Shown here: positions 1 through 9,017 of the stretch, in pieces
Position numbering within the stretch: the first letter of the stretch is position 1
Layout of the letters: every line of letters begins with the position of its first letter
Source of the DNA: CAXSBR01 sp964252015
GTDB lineage: Bacteria; Actinomycetota; Actinomycetes; Mycobacteriales; Jatrophihabitantaceae
Length of the DNA stretch: 64,000 bases
Assembly (NCBI GenBank): GCA_964252015.1
Contig: CAXULW010000004.1
Span: 62,001 to 126,000, forward strand
Direction: 5' to 3'
Position numbers and translations under genes: made by a program
The notes under the pieces: generated by a model
The model's input: the letters and a program-made list of their open reading frames with translations, nothing else
What the model was told of the DNA's origin: nothing
The model's database searches: none

Positions 1-162
1 GTCGCGCTCCCTGCCTACCTTTCGCTGACTAGCACTGGACGACGTCGACCCGGCACGCACCGCGCAAAGGCTGGCGTCGAGTGAAGGTCCATGCTGCCAC
101 GCGTCCGCACGCGCTCACCACACCGTCCCGGCGCGATGGCGGACCCGACCCGCGCCGGTCGG

Positions 163-597
163 TCAGGAAGCGGGGACGCTCGAACGGCTGATGCCGCGTT
201 TGGTCGCACCGGGCTGGACCGGCCCGGATGGAGGCGCGAGCCGAGCGCCGGCCGCGGCCGGGTTGGTCAAGCGCCGCGGGGCGGACGTCGTCAGCCGGGG
301 CGGGACGCCGACGGTGGTGCCGCCAATTACGCTGGCGGCGTGGCGGGCCACGTCGACCCGCTTCTCTTCGCGGCGCATAGTGTCACTGACCTCGGCGAAC
401 AGGTCGGAAAGACGGACGTCCAGAGCGGCACAGATGGCGGCCAACAGTTCGGAGGAGGGCTCTTTCTGACCGCGTTCGATCTCCGACAAATAGCCCAGAC
501 TCACTCTGGCCGCGGTCGACACCTGCCGCAGCGTGCGCCGCTGGCGCAGTCGAGTGGCTCGGATCGTTTCGCCGATCACCTGCCGGATAACCGCCAT
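163..597 (-). CDS. clgR: ClgR/PopR-type XRE-family stress regulator
   Basis: A 144-residue DNA-binding protein of the ClgR family, which in actinobacteria activates Clp protease and membrane-stress genes. An XRE-type helix-turn-helix lies at about residues 8-66, with the recognition region LRQVSTAARVSLGYLSEIER at 23-42, very close to the mycobacterial ClgR N-terminus. The start is ATG at 597, preceded by a strong GGAGG site (GGAGAGGAGG); reading further upstream gives unconserved low-complexity protein. The C-terminal half is basic and not recognisable. It lies downstream of pncC and pgsA on the same strand, as in Mycobacterium (clgR-pgsA3). The family assignment is firm; the target genes are inferred from the family. 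Confidence 0.85.
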   Translation of the reverse strand: MAVIRQVIGETIRATRLRQRRTLRQVSTAARVSLGYLSEIERGQKEPSSELLAAICAALDVRLSDLFAEVSDTMRREEKRVDVARHAASVIGGTTVGVPPRLTTSAPRRLTNPAAAGARLAPPSGPVQPGATKRGISRSSVPAS

Positions 598-790
598 GCC
601 GACCTCCTCTCCTGCCCGCTCTCGCCTGTCTTGCACCGTACAGCCCGCGTGTTTCGGGCCGGTGACTATAGGCCCGACACGCATAGGTTCGTTACCTGAC
701 GCCAGATCGGTCGGATTCTTCTTGGTTGAAGGGGTTCTCAGGCCCCGGACTTCAGCGTAGCTCCGTGCAGCTCCGCTGGTCATTACGTTG

Positions 791-1282
791 TTACAACGCT
801 CGGGAGTAGGAACGTGATTCCCGGTCCAGGAGTTCCAACGCCGCGTCCACCGCCGCGCGGCGGATCTCGCTCCTATCGCCGGTGAGGTCGCGGCGGGCCA
901 CGGTCTCCCCGTCCGGGCCGGCCAACGCGACGAACACCGTGCCGACCGCCATCCCGTCCTGTTCGTCCGGCCCGGCGACACCGGTCACGCCGAGCCCGAA
1001 GGTGGCTCCCAGCCGGGTGCGCACTCCGCGAGCAAGCCCCAGGGCCACGTCGGCGTCCACCGCGCCGCGCGCAGCCAGCAGCTCACCGGATACCCCGGCC
1101 AGCGTCTGCTTCAACTCGGTCGCGTACACCACCAACCCGCCGCGCATCACCGCAGACGCGCCGGCGGTGTCGGTCAACGCGGCGCACAGCAGGCCGCCGG
1201 TGAGCGATTCGGCGACTGACACGGTGGCCCCGGCAGCCTCCAGCCGCTGCTGTAAAGCCGGCAGGTCCACGGCGAAACTCAC
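791..1282 (-). CDS. pncC: CinA C-terminal domain protein, nicotinamide-nucleotide amidase
   Basis: A stand-alone CinA C-terminal (PncC) domain of 163 residues, the usual size. The family deamidates nicotinamide mononucleotide to nicotinate mononucleotide in pyridine-nucleotide recycling. The conserved AESLTGG motif is at residues 24-30 and the GVTGVAGP motif is in the second half. The GTG start at 1282 overlaps the pgsA TGA by four bases (GTGA), which suggests translational coupling and fixes this start; a longer frame upstream is only a shadow of pgsA. The N-terminal molybdopterin-binding domain of full-length CinA is absent, as in many actinobacteria. Confidence 0.9.
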   Translation of the reverse strand: MSFAVDLPALQQRLEAAGATVSVAESLTGGLLCAALTDTAGASAVMRGGLVVYATELKQTLAGVSGELLAARGAVDADVALGLARGVRTRLGATFGLGVTGVAGPDEQDGMAVGTVFVALAGPDGETVARRDLTGDRSEIRRAAVDAALELLDRESRSYSRAL

Positions 1283-2019
1283 GAGCCGGACCGGCTTACG
1301 TGTGCGGCGGGTCTGCGGGCCCGGCCCTTGCGCCGCAGCGACACGGCGCGGGCCACGTAGTCGACGCCGGTGATGACGGTGAGGATGAGCGCGGCGGCCA
1401 TGACCACGGCGGCGAGCGCGTGCAGCGCACCGGACAGGGGCAGCACGTACAGCCCGATGGCCACGGCTTGGAGCAGCGTCTTCACCTTGCCCCCGCGACT
1501 GGCCGGGATCACGCCGTGCCGGATCACCCAGAAGCGCAGGCCGGTGACGGCCACCTCGCGGGCCAGGACGACCACGGTGACCCACCAGGCCAGCTCACCG
1601 AGGACCGACAGGCCGACCAGGGCCATGCCGATCAGGGCCTTGTCGGCGATCGGGTCGGCCAGCTTGCCCAGTTCGGTGACCAGGTGGCGGCGCCGGGCCA
1701 GCTCACCGTCTATCCGGTCGGTGATCGACGCGAACGCGAACACACCGCAGGCGGCGACGCGCCACCCGGTGTGATGCCCGCCGTCGGTGAACAGCACGAC
1801 CGCGAACACCGGCACGAGCAGGATGCGCAGGAGCGTCAACGCGTTGGCGATGTTCCAGTCCGAGACCGTGTTGACCGGGTCGTTGATCGGGTCCGGCGGG
1901 GGCGGGCGCAGGGCCGCCGCGGTCAACCGGGCTTCAGCTGAGGACAACCGGCCCTCGGCCGTGGTGAAACGTGGCGCGCCGTCGGTGGCCGTGTCGCGTT
2001 TCGGACGTGGAGCGGTCAC
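1279..2019 (-). CDS. pgsA: CDP-diacylglycerol--glycerol-3-phosphate 3-phosphatidyltransferase family
   Basis: Integral membrane CDP-alcohol phosphatidyltransferase of 246 residues that makes phosphatidylglycerol-phosphate from CDP-diacylglycerol. The full family signature is present: D101, D104-G105, A108-R109, G118, D122 and D126. Several hydrophobic segments follow the motif. About 50 extra, poorly conserved residues precede the first membrane helix, so a shorter protein from an internal start is possible. The GTG start at 2019 overlaps the rimO stop by four bases, and its own stop overlaps the pncC start, so rimO-pgsA-pncC form one coupled operon. Substrate identity is inferred from the neighbourhood rather than proved by the motif. 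Confidence 0.88.
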   Translation of the reverse strand: MTAPRPKRDTATDGAPRFTTAEGRLSSAEARLTAAALRPPPPDPINDPVNTVSDWNIANALTLLRILLVPVFAVVLFTDGGHHTGWRVAACGVFAFASITDRIDGELARRRHLVTELGKLADPIADKALIGMALVGLSVLGELAWWVTVVVLAREVAVTGLRFWVIRHGVIPASRGGKVKTLLQAVAIGLYVLPLSGALHALAAVVMAAALILTVITGVDYVARAVSLRRKGRARRPAAHVSRSGS

Positions 2020-3494
2020 GGCCGGGCTCCGATCAGCTGGACGGTACCGGTCGGCGGCGCGACTCCATTCAGCCGCGCGGTGGCCACCCCCCGGGCCACC
2101 AGATCGACGCCGACGGTGTGCGTCACCACCGCGGAGACGACGTCGCCGATGCGGGCCTCGGGCGCGCTGACGCTGACCGTGCCGTCCTCCGGGCCCTGGT
2201 GCAGCGCGCGGCCGGTGCGCATCCCGTCCGCGGCGACGTCTTCGACCAGCACGGCCACCGTCTCACCGATGCGGTCCTCGGCCCGCTGGGTCACCAGCTC
2301 GTCGGCCAGCGCACTGATGTACTCGACCCGCGCGGCGATCTCGCCCGGGTCGAGTTGGCCGGCGAACGATTCCGCCTCGGTGCCGTCCTCGGCCGAGTAC
2401 CCGAACACCCCGATGCCGTCCAGGCCGGCGGCGCCGAGGAAACCGGCCAGCTCGGCCACGTCGTCCTCGGTCTCGCCCGGGAAGCCGACGATGACGTTGC
2501 TGCGCGCGCCTGCGGTCGGCGCGAGCGCGCGGGCCCGGGCCAGCAGGTCGAGGAATGCATCGGTTCCGCCGAAGCGCTTCATCCGGCGCAGCACGGTGGG
2601 GCTGGCGTGCTGGAACGACAGGTCGAAGTACGGCGCGATGCCGGGCGTGGCCGCGATGACCTCGATCAGCCCGGGTCGCAGCTCGGCCGGCTGCAGGTAC
2701 GCCACCCGCACCCGGTCGACGCCCTCAACCGCGCCGAGTTCGGGCAGCAGCTTCTCCAGCGTGCGCAGGTCGCCGAGGTCCTTGCCGTAGGACGTGGAGT
2801 TCTCGCTGACCAGGACGACTTCGCGCACGCCGGTACCGGCCAGCCACCGCGCCTCGGCCAGCACGTCGGCGGGCGGGCGCGACACGAACGATCCACGGAA
2901 CGACGGGATGGCACAGAACGTGCAGCGCCGGTCGCAGCCCGACGCGAGCTTGAGCGAGGCCACCGGGGACGTGTCCAGGCGCTTGCGCCCGCCGCTCGAG
3001 CCCAGCCCGGCCGGCAGCCAGGCGTGCCCGGGCACGGCCACCTCGGCCACCGCCCGGGGACGCTGGGTCGGGCTGATCGGCAGCAACGTGCGCCGGTCGC
3101 GGGGTAGGTGCGTTTCGATCACGCGGCCGGCGACGACGTCGTCGAGCCGCTCCGCGATGTCGGCGTAGGAGTCGAAGCCGAGCACGGCGTCGGCCTCGGG
3201 CAGGGAGTCGGCCAGCTGGCGGCCGTACCGCTCGGCCAGACACCCGACGGCGACGACCTTGGCGCCGGTGTCCGCGGCGGCCAGCACCGCGTCGATCGAG
3301 TCCTTCTTCGCCGCATCGACGAAGCCGCAGGTGTTGACGACGAGAACGTCGGCGCTGTCCTGCTCTTCGGTCAGCAACCACCCGGATCCGGCCAGTCGGC
3401 CGGCCAGCTCCTCGGAGTCGACCTCGTTGCGGGCGCACCCCAGGGTGACCATCGCGACGCGTTTGTCCGCCGCGGACGTAGGTGTTGGGGGCAC
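2016..3494 (-). CDS. rimO: Ribosomal protein uS12 methylthiotransferase RimO
   Basis: Radical-SAM methylthiotransferase that modifies the conserved aspartate of ribosomal protein S12. The N-terminal UPF0004 domain has its three cluster cysteines at about 20, 56 and 85; the radical-SAM motif CDRRCTFC has cysteines at 187, 191 and 194; a TRAM domain forms the last ~65 residues. It is 492 residues long, slightly longer than average because of a basic linker near residues 145-180. The GTG start at 3494 is the first in frame. It is the first gene of the rimO-pgsA-pncC operon. Confidence 0.93.
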   Translation of the reverse strand: MPPTPTSAADKRVAMVTLGCARNEVDSEELAGRLAGSGWLLTEEQDSADVLVVNTCGFVDAAKKDSIDAVLAAADTGAKVVAVGCLAERYGRQLADSLPEADAVLGFDSYADIAERLDDVVAGRVIETHLPRDRRTLLPISPTQRPRAVAEVAVPGHAWLPAGLGSSGGRKRLDTSPVASLKLASGCDRRCTFCAIPSFRGSFVSRPPADVLAEARWLAGTGVREVVLVSENSTSYGKDLGDLRTLEKLLPELGAVEGVDRVRVAYLQPAELRPGLIEVIAATPGIAPYFDLSFQHASPTVLRRMKRFGGTDAFLDLLARARALAPTAGARSNVIVGFPGETEDDVAELAGFLGAAGLDGIGVFGYSAEDGTEAESFAGQLDPGEIAARVEYISALADELVTQRAEDRIGETVAVLVEDVAADGMRTGRALHQGPEDGTVSVSAPEARIGDVVSAVVTHTVGVDLVARGVATARLNGVAPPTGTVQLIGARP

Positions 3495-3626
3495 ACGCCG
3501 GAGGTTACCCGCGCGGACGCAATGCCCGGGAGCCCCAACACTCGGCGGTTCGGCGGTGGGAGGTCGGATACGTGCTTCTTAGCGCCCAAGCGGAGGCGCG
3601 GACCAGGTCGCGGCACACTGGTATGC

Positions 3627-5087
3627 ATGCGACTGCGTACGGCGGGACTGGCCGTCATGACCGCGGCGGCGATGGCCGTGTCCGGCTGCAGTGGGGGGTC
3701 CGGCTCGAGCGGGCCGTCCACCACGCCCGCCGCCTCCTCGTCCACCCCGGCGTCTGCGGCCACGTCCACGACCGGGTCCGCGGCGAGCGGCCAAACGACG
3801 GCGGCGTCAACGACGTCAACGGCCACGCCGATCAGCGCGCGGGACTGGCCGACCTACCACGGCACCCCCGATCGGGCCGGCAAGTCGACGACCATGCCGG
3901 CGGCGAGCGGGGCGTTGCAGCTGCAGCACTCGCTGGACCTCGACGGAGAGGTGTTCGCCTCGCCGATCGTGGTCGGTGGGCTGACCATCGTGGCCACCGA
4001 GAACGACACCGTCTACGCCTTCGACCAGTCCTACCGGCAGGTGTGGAAACGGCGATTGGGTTCGCCGTCCCCGGCCGAGGAACGGCAGTGCGGTGACATC
4101 AACCCGCTCGGCATCACCGGCACCCCCGTGTACGACGCGTCCACCGGGCACGTCTACCTGGTGGCCGAGAACGGCGGTTCGGTGCGCCACGTGCTGTACG
4201 CGCTCGACCTGCGCTCCGGCGGGGTGGCCTGGAGCAAGGGCGTCGACCTGCCCGGGGTGAGCGCGCGGGACATGCAGCAACGCGGCGCGCTGGCCGTTGC
4301 GAACGGACGGGTGTGGGTTCCCTACGGGGCGCAGGCCGGTGACTGCGGCAACTACAAGGGCCGCGTGGTCGGGGTCCGCCTGGACGGCTCGGGCGACCCG
4401 AACTACTACAGCCCGCCGACCAAGCGCGGCGGCGGCATGTGGAACCCGGCCGGGTCGACCGTCGACCGCGCCGGGAACATCCTGGTCGTGTCGGCCAACG
4501 GGGCGGCGTTCCCGGGCGACGCGTACGACCACACCAACTCGGTGCTCGAGATCAACGGTTCGGCCGCGCTGCTGGATTCCTTCGCCCCGTCGGACTGGGC
4601 GGCCAACAACCAGGGCGACGTCGGCCTGGGTTCGCAGGGCGTCGCGTTGGTGGGCACGAAGTGGGCGGTCCTCGGCGGCAAGTCGGGCCCGGTCTATGTA
4701 CTGCGGCAGGGAAAGCTCGGTGGCATCGGCGGGCAGGTCTCGGTGCAGGACATCTGCAAGTCCTTCGGCGGTGCCGCGGTGAACGGAAGCGTCGTCTACC
4801 TGCCCTGCACCGACGGCGTCCGCGCGGTCCGGGTGGACGACGCCGGGACGCTGCACGTGCTCTGGCATGCGTCGGACTCGATCACCGGCTCGCCCGTGCT
4901 GGGCGGCGGGCGGGTGTGGGTGCTGGACCCCGACGCGGGCGTGCTGCACAGCCTGGACCCGAGCAACGGCAAGAGCGTCAGCCAGGTGCAGGTCGGCAAG
5001 GCCAATCGCTTCGCCACCCCGGCCCTGTACGGCGCCGACGTCATCGTCCCGACCCTGTCCGGGGTGGCCGTGGTGCGCACGTCGTAG
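3627..5087 (+). CDS. PQQ-like beta-propeller lipoprotein
   Basis: Exported protein of 486 residues. A short signal peptide ends in a lipobox (VSGC, Cys21), followed by a Ser/Thr/Ala-rich linker to about residue 70 and then repeated blades of the PQQ/WD-like propeller type (for example VYAFDQ, VWVLDPDAG, ALYGADVIVPT). It is probably anchored to the outer face of the membrane; no catalytic role can be assigned. The ATG at 3627 is the only start placing a signal sequence first; the open frame continues upstream only as antisense of rimO. It is divergent from rimO. It could be an envelope-assembly or sensing protein. Confidence 0.8.
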   Translation: MRLRTAGLAVMTAAAMAVSGCSGGSGSSGPSTTPAASSSTPASAATSTTGSAASGQTTAASTTSTATPISARDWPTYHGTPDRAGKSTTMPAASGALQLQHSLDLDGEVFASPIVVGGLTIVATENDTVYAFDQSYRQVWKRRLGSPSPAEERQCGDINPLGITGTPVYDASTGHVYLVAENGGSVRHVLYALDLRSGGVAWSKGVDLPGVSARDMQQRGALAVANGRVWVPYGAQAGDCGNYKGRVVGVRLDGSGDPNYYSPPTKRGGGMWNPAGSTVDRAGNILVVSANGAAFPGDAYDHTNSVLEINGSAALLDSFAPSDWAANNQGDVGLGSQGVALVGTKWAVLGGKSGPVYVLRQGKLGGIGGQVSVQDICKSFGGAAVNGSVVYLPCTDGVRAVRVDDAGTLHVLWHASDSITGSPVLGGGRVWVLDPDAGVLHSLDPSNGKSVSQVQVGKANRFATPALYGADVIVPTLSGVAVVRTS

Positions 5088-5143
5088 CGCGGGCTGCTGC
5101 TTTGCTGACGGGCGACCGCGCCGGCTCTCGATAGGCTGGCCGG

Positions 5144-5674
5144 ATGCTCGAGGAGGCAGGCGTGCACCCGGCCGACACGGTGCTGGTGCGGCGGGCCCGG
5201 ACCCCCGACGTGCCCGCGATCAAGGCGATCGTCGACACCTACGCCGGCGCCGGGCGGCACATGCTGGCCAAGGAACTGGTCACCCTGTACGAGAACGTGC
5301 AGGACTTCCGGGTGGCCGAATTGGACGGCGAGGTCATCGGGTGCGGTGCGGTGCACGTGCTCTGGGCCGACCTGGGCGAGGTGCGCACGGTCGCTGTCCG
5401 CCTCGACCGCCGTGGCCACCACTACGGCGACGGGATCCTCACCGCGCTGATCTCCCAGGCGCGCAAGCTCGGGCTGTCCCGGCTGTTCGCGTTGACCTTC
5501 CAGACCGCGTTCTTCGCCCGGCACGGCTTCGTCGAGATCGAAGGTTCCCCCGTCGATCCCGTTACCTACGAGGCGATGCGGCGCTCCTACGACCCGGGCG
5601 TGGCCGAATTCCTGCAGCTCGAGTACGTCAAGCCCAACACCCTGGGCAACACGAGGATGCTGCTCGCTCTCTGA
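5144..5674 (+). CDS. argA: Amino-acid N-acetyltransferase, GNAT family (ArgA-like)
   Basis: A single-domain GNAT acetyltransferase of 176 residues resembling the short actinobacterial ArgA (Rv2747 type), which acetylates glutamate at the start of arginine synthesis. The acetyl-CoA loop is RRGHHYG at about 89-95, and the C-terminal half carries the family's FFARHGF segment. The gene sits between clgR/pgsA and ftsK, the same context as Rv2747. Start ATG 5144. Assignment as ArgA rather than another small-molecule acetyltransferase rests on this combined resemblance and synteny. Confidence 0.8.
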   Translation: MLEEAGVHPADTVLVRRARTPDVPAIKAIVDTYAGAGRHMLAKELVTLYENVQDFRVAELDGEVIGCGAVHVLWADLGEVRTVAVRLDRRGHHYGDGILTALISQARKLGLSRLFALTFQTAFFARHGFVEIEGSPVDPVTYEAMRRSYDPGVAEFLQLEYVKPNTLGNTRMLLAL

Positions 5675-5684
5675 CCCTTTCCGA

Positions 5685-5730
5685 GTTGTTCGACCCACGG
5701 CGGTCGGACACCCGCCGTAGGTCGAACAAC
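5685..5730. terminator. Inverted repeat at convergent gene ends
   Basis: The 19-base arms at 5685-5703 and 5712-5730 pair with a single mismatch around an 8-base loop. The arms begin GTTGTTCGACC and end GGTCGAACAAC. It lies between the argA-like gene and the convergent barrel-protein gene, so it is well placed as a bidirectional terminator. There is no obvious T-run. The GTTCGACC arm recurs in the inverted repeat on the other side of the barrel gene. Confidence 0.75.
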
Positions 5731-5736
5731 GTGCGA

Positions 5737-6237
5737 TCAGGGCCGGACGGAGACGGAGACGGAGAAGGCGAAGTCGTAGGCCGTGCCTTTGGCGTTGCGG
5801 GCGTGCAGGCGCATCTCACCGCGCGCACCGGCCCACTTGCCGGAACCGCCGGTGATCGCCAGCACCGAGTCCTTCGTGTCGTAGAACGGACCCGACACGA
5901 CCAGGGATCCACCGGTCAGCGTGGTCGTCCACGAGCACTCCCAGGCCTTACCGACCGCGGTGCGGATGCAGGAACCGTTGTCGGAGCCAAGCTTGACCTG
6001 GTTGGCGGCGTCGTAGATCGGGTTCGCGAACGCCAGCACGTCACCCAGGCTGTCGCCGGTCGGCCCGGTGTCGGCGACGGTGTCGGTCAGTGCGTGCTCG
6101 ACCACGGTGAACCGTTGCGCCGAATGATGCTGGGCATGGTGACGGCCCGGGTCGGCCACCGCCGTACCGACCGCAGCCGCGCTGACGACGGCCACCGCGG
6201 ACGCGGTGACGACAACGGCGAGAATCCTTTTACGCAT
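5737..6237 (-). CDS. Secreted allene-oxide-cyclase/dirigent-like barrel protein
   Basis: A 166-residue secreted protein. The signal peptide spans residues 1-28 and ends in AVA before DPGRHH. The mature part resembles allene-oxide-cyclase-like eight-stranded barrels found in actinobacteria: a short His/Gln-rich N-terminus, then alternating strands with GDVLAFANPIYD, GGSLVVSGPFYD and an ITGGSGKWAGARGEM segment. Its biochemical role is unknown. Two cysteines (in NGSCIRT and WECSWT) could form a disulfide. Start ATG 6237 is the only one placing the signal peptide at the N-terminus. The gene is bracketed by two related inverted repeats (5685-5730 and 6294-6333). Confidence 0.72.
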   Translation of the reverse strand: MRKRILAVVVTASAVAVVSAAAVGTAVADPGRHHAQHHSAQRFTVVEHALTDTVADTGPTGDSLGDVLAFANPIYDAANQVKLGSDNGSCIRTAVGKAWECSWTTTLTGGSLVVSGPFYDTKDSVLAITGGSGKWAGARGEMRLHARNAKGTAYDFAFSVSVSVRP

Positions 6238-6293
6238 GAGAGAACCCCGTTCGTGGTAGGTGCGTAGATACTGCACCCAATGAACGTCGAGGT

Positions 6294-6333
6294 GTTCGAC
6301 CTGCGGCGTGGGCCAGCCCGCTGTAGGTCGAAC
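6294..6333. repeat. Inverted repeat related to that at 5685-5730
   Basis: Arms at 6294-6308 and 6319-6333 pair over 15 positions, two of them G-U pairs, around a 10-base loop. Both arms carry the core GTTCGACCT/AGGTCGAAC seen at 5685-5730, so the barrel-protein gene is bracketed by two members of one repeat family. It could act as an ftsK-side spacer, an operator for the barrel gene promoter, or a mobile-element relic. Confidence 0.65.
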
Positions 6334-6350
6334 TTGGCGCGCGTCGTAGG

Positions 6351-9017
6351 TCAGCCGGCGAGTTCGGCGTCGCCGCCGTTGCGCAGCGTGTAGAGCAGCC
6401 CGTCCAGCTCGTCGGGCTTGACCAGCACGTCGCGCGCCTTCGAGCCTTCCGACGGGCCGACGATCCCGCGCGATTCCATCAGGTCCATGAGGCGACCGGC
6501 CTTGGCGAAGCCGACCCGCAGCTTGCGTTGCAGCATCGAGGTGGATCCGAACTGGGTCGACACGACCAGCTCGACCGAGGCCAGGAACACCTCCATGTCG
6601 TCGCCGATGTCCTCCTCGACGTCCTTCTTGGCCGCGGCCGGCGCGGTGACGTCGTCGCGGTAGGACGGCTGGAGCTGCTCCTTGCAGTGGGCGACGATCG
6701 CGTGGATCTCCTCGTCGGTGACGAACGCGCCCTGGATGCGGGCCGGTTTCGAGGAGCCCATCGGCGAGAACAACCCGTCGCCCTTGCCCAGCAGCTTCTC
6801 CGCGCCCGGCTGGTCGAGGATGACGCGCGAGTCCGTGACCGACGAGGTCTTGAAACCCAGCCGCGACGGCACATTGGCCTTGATCAGGCCGGTGACGACG
6901 TCCACCGACGGTCGCTGGGTGGCGATCACCAGGTGGATGCCGGCGGCGCGGGCCAGCTGGGTGATGCGCACGATCGCGTCCTCGACGTCGCGCGGGGCGA
7001 CCATCATGAGGTCCGCCAGCTCGTCGACGATCACCAGCAGATAGGGGTAAGGCCGGTAGACCCGCTCCGATCCCGGCGGCGCCACGAGTTCGCCCGAGCG
7101 CACCTTGCGGTTGAAGTCGTCGACGTGGCGCACGGCGCTGGCTTCCATGTCCTCGTAGCGCATGTCCATCTCGCGCACGACCCACTGCAGTGCGTCGGCC
7201 GCCTTCTTCGGGTTGGTGATGACGGGCGTCACCAGGTGCGGAATGCCCTGGTAGCCGGTGAACTCCACCCGCTTGGGGTCGATGAGCACCATGCGCACGT
7301 CGTCGGGCGTAGCCCGGGTGAGGACGGAGAGGATGAGCGCGTTGATGCAGCTCGACTTGCCCGCGCCGGTCGCGCCGGCCACGAGGAGGTGGGGCATCTT
7401 GGTCAGGTTGGCCAGGACCATCCCGCCCTCCACGTCCTTGCCGAGGGCGACCAGCATCGGGTGCCGGTCGCGCTGCGCGACGGGCGAGCGCAGGACGTCA
7501 CCGAGCATGACGATCTCGGGGTCGCTGTTGGGGATCTCGACGCCGACCGCACTTTTGCCCGGGATGGGGCTGATGATGCGCACGTCCGGGCTCTTCACCG
7601 CGTAAGCGATGTTGCGCCCGAGCTGGATGATCCGCTCCACCTTCACCCCGGCGCCCAGCGTGATCTCGTACCGGGTGACGGTGGGGCCGCGGTTGAACCC
7701 CGTGACCGCACAGTCGACGCCGAACTCGGCGAAGACCTGGGTCAACGCGGCGATGACCTCGTCGTTGGCCTTGGTGTGGGCCAGGTGCGGGCTGCCCGCA
7801 CCGAGCACGTCCAGGCGGGGCAACGTGTAGAAGCCACTGCCGTCGAGCAGTTCGAGCTGGGTGGCCTTACCGTCCCAGGCCCCGGTCGCCGGCGCGGCTT
7901 TGGGCGCCCGCGGCTTGCGGACCTTGGCCGCGGGTGTCGCTTCCTGGGTCTCGGCCGGGACGAACCTAGCGCCCTGGTCGGTGATCAGCGGCAGCTGGTC
8001 GGTGATGGCCTCAGCCAACGGGACGGCGACGGCGGCCGGCGCGGCGGGTGCCGCTGCGCGCGAATGACCGGACTTCGTAAACCGGCGCAGGATTTCACCC
8101 GGCAGGATCCCGCCGAACTTCCGGGGACGCGCAACGTCCGGGCCTCCCGGGCCTTCCGGCCCATCCGCTGAGACGGGTTCGGCCTGGCTTGCGGCGGCGT
8201 CCAGATCCACGTAAGAGTCGTCGTCGTTGGTCGATTCCGTCGCGCCGTCCGTGGACGTATCGCGACGCCGGCGCCGGCGCCGGCGCTGCCAGAGCTCGAC
8301 GAACGGCTCGGCCAGGGTGGACAGCGGGGTAGCCGTGATGACGAGGACACCGAAGCAGCCGAGCAGGAACAGCACCGGCACGGTCACCGCGGCGCTCAGC
8401 GCCTTGGCCATCCCCCCGCCGACGCCCTGGCCGATCAGGCCACCGGCGTGAGCGATGCCGTGCTGGGTGCGCGGCGAGCCGGCCCAGAGGTGGAACAGGC
8501 CGAGGACGGCCAACGTCAACGCGGTCCAGCCCACGAGTAGACGTCCGCGCTGATCGGGACGGGGTGCCTGGCGCAGCATATGCACGCCGCCGCCCACCAG
8601 CAGCACGGGCAGCAGGTAGCCGAGGTTCCCGACGGTCATCCGCACCAGGGCCGCGATCGCGCCACCCACGGGGCCGGCCCGGTCGAACCACACCGCCGCG
8701 GCCAACACGAACGCAAGGGCCATGACGCCGAGCGCAGAACCGTCCCGGCGGTGCCCGGCGTCGAGATCACGGGCGGTCGCGGCGTTGCGGCCGACCGCCC
8801 GGGCGGCGCGTCCGAACAGACCGGCCAAACCGCGCCAGAACGTGGCCAACGCGCGGGCGATCGCGGCCAACACTCCCGGACCGCGACGGGGCGGACCACC
8901 ACGTCCGGGCGCAGGACGTTTGGCCGGTGGGCGACGGCCCGAGGAGCGCGCCGGATCGCCCCGAGAACCGGTCCGGGACGGTGCTGAACGCGTCTTGACG
9001 CTGGATCCGTTGCTCAC
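6351..9017 (-). CDS. ftsK: DNA translocase FtsK/SpoIIIE
   Basis: Septal DNA pump that clears the chromosome from the division site. The 888-residue model has four or five hydrophobic segments at about residues 75-215, a charged linker (including runs of Arg and Glu/Asp), the motor domain with Walker A GATGAGKS at about 544, Walker B (VIVDELADLM), and a C-terminal gamma winged-helix domain (TSMLQRKLRVGFAKAGRLMD) for KOPS recognition. Start GTG 9017 was chosen because upstream frame is unconserved Arg/Pro-rich sequence; its Shine-Dalgarno site is weak, so the exact start is uncertain. Confidence 0.92.
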   Translation of the reverse strand: MSNGSSVKTRSAPSRTGSRGDPARSSGRRPPAKRPAPGRGGPPRRGPGVLAAIARALATFWRGLAGLFGRAARAVGRNAATARDLDAGHRRDGSALGVMALAFVLAAAVWFDRAGPVGGAIAALVRMTVGNLGYLLPVLLVGGGVHMLRQAPRPDQRGRLLVGWTALTLAVLGLFHLWAGSPRTQHGIAHAGGLIGQGVGGGMAKALSAAVTVPVLFLLGCFGVLVITATPLSTLAEPFVELWQRRRRRRRRDTSTDGATESTNDDDSYVDLDAAASQAEPVSADGPEGPGGPDVARPRKFGGILPGEILRRFTKSGHSRAAAPAAPAAVAVPLAEAITDQLPLITDQGARFVPAETQEATPAAKVRKPRAPKAAPATGAWDGKATQLELLDGSGFYTLPRLDVLGAGSPHLAHTKANDEVIAALTQVFAEFGVDCAVTGFNRGPTVTRYEITLGAGVKVERIIQLGRNIAYAVKSPDVRIISPIPGKSAVGVEIPNSDPEIVMLGDVLRSPVAQRDRHPMLVALGKDVEGGMVLANLTKMPHLLVAGATGAGKSSCINALILSVLTRATPDDVRMVLIDPKRVEFTGYQGIPHLVTPVITNPKKAADALQWVVREMDMRYEDMEASAVRHVDDFNRKVRSGELVAPPGSERVYRPYPYLLVIVDELADLMMVAPRDVEDAIVRITQLARAAGIHLVIATQRPSVDVVTGLIKANVPSRLGFKTSSVTDSRVILDQPGAEKLLGKGDGLFSPMGSSKPARIQGAFVTDEEIHAIVAHCKEQLQPSYRDDVTAPAAAKKDVEEDIGDDMEVFLASVELVVSTQFGSTSMLQRKLRVGFAKAGRLMDLMESRGIVGPSEGSKARDVLVKPDELDGLLYTLRNGGDAELAG

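Noticed and set aside
1..162. Looked for a PspA-like gene downstream of clgR, as in Mycobacterium
   Set aside because: Only 162 bp are visible before the window edge and no PspA sequence is recognisable on either strand.
6528..8171. A 547-codon open frame on the plus strand
   Set aside because: Antisense to ftsK, with shadow-type composition; ftsK motifs are intact on the other strand.
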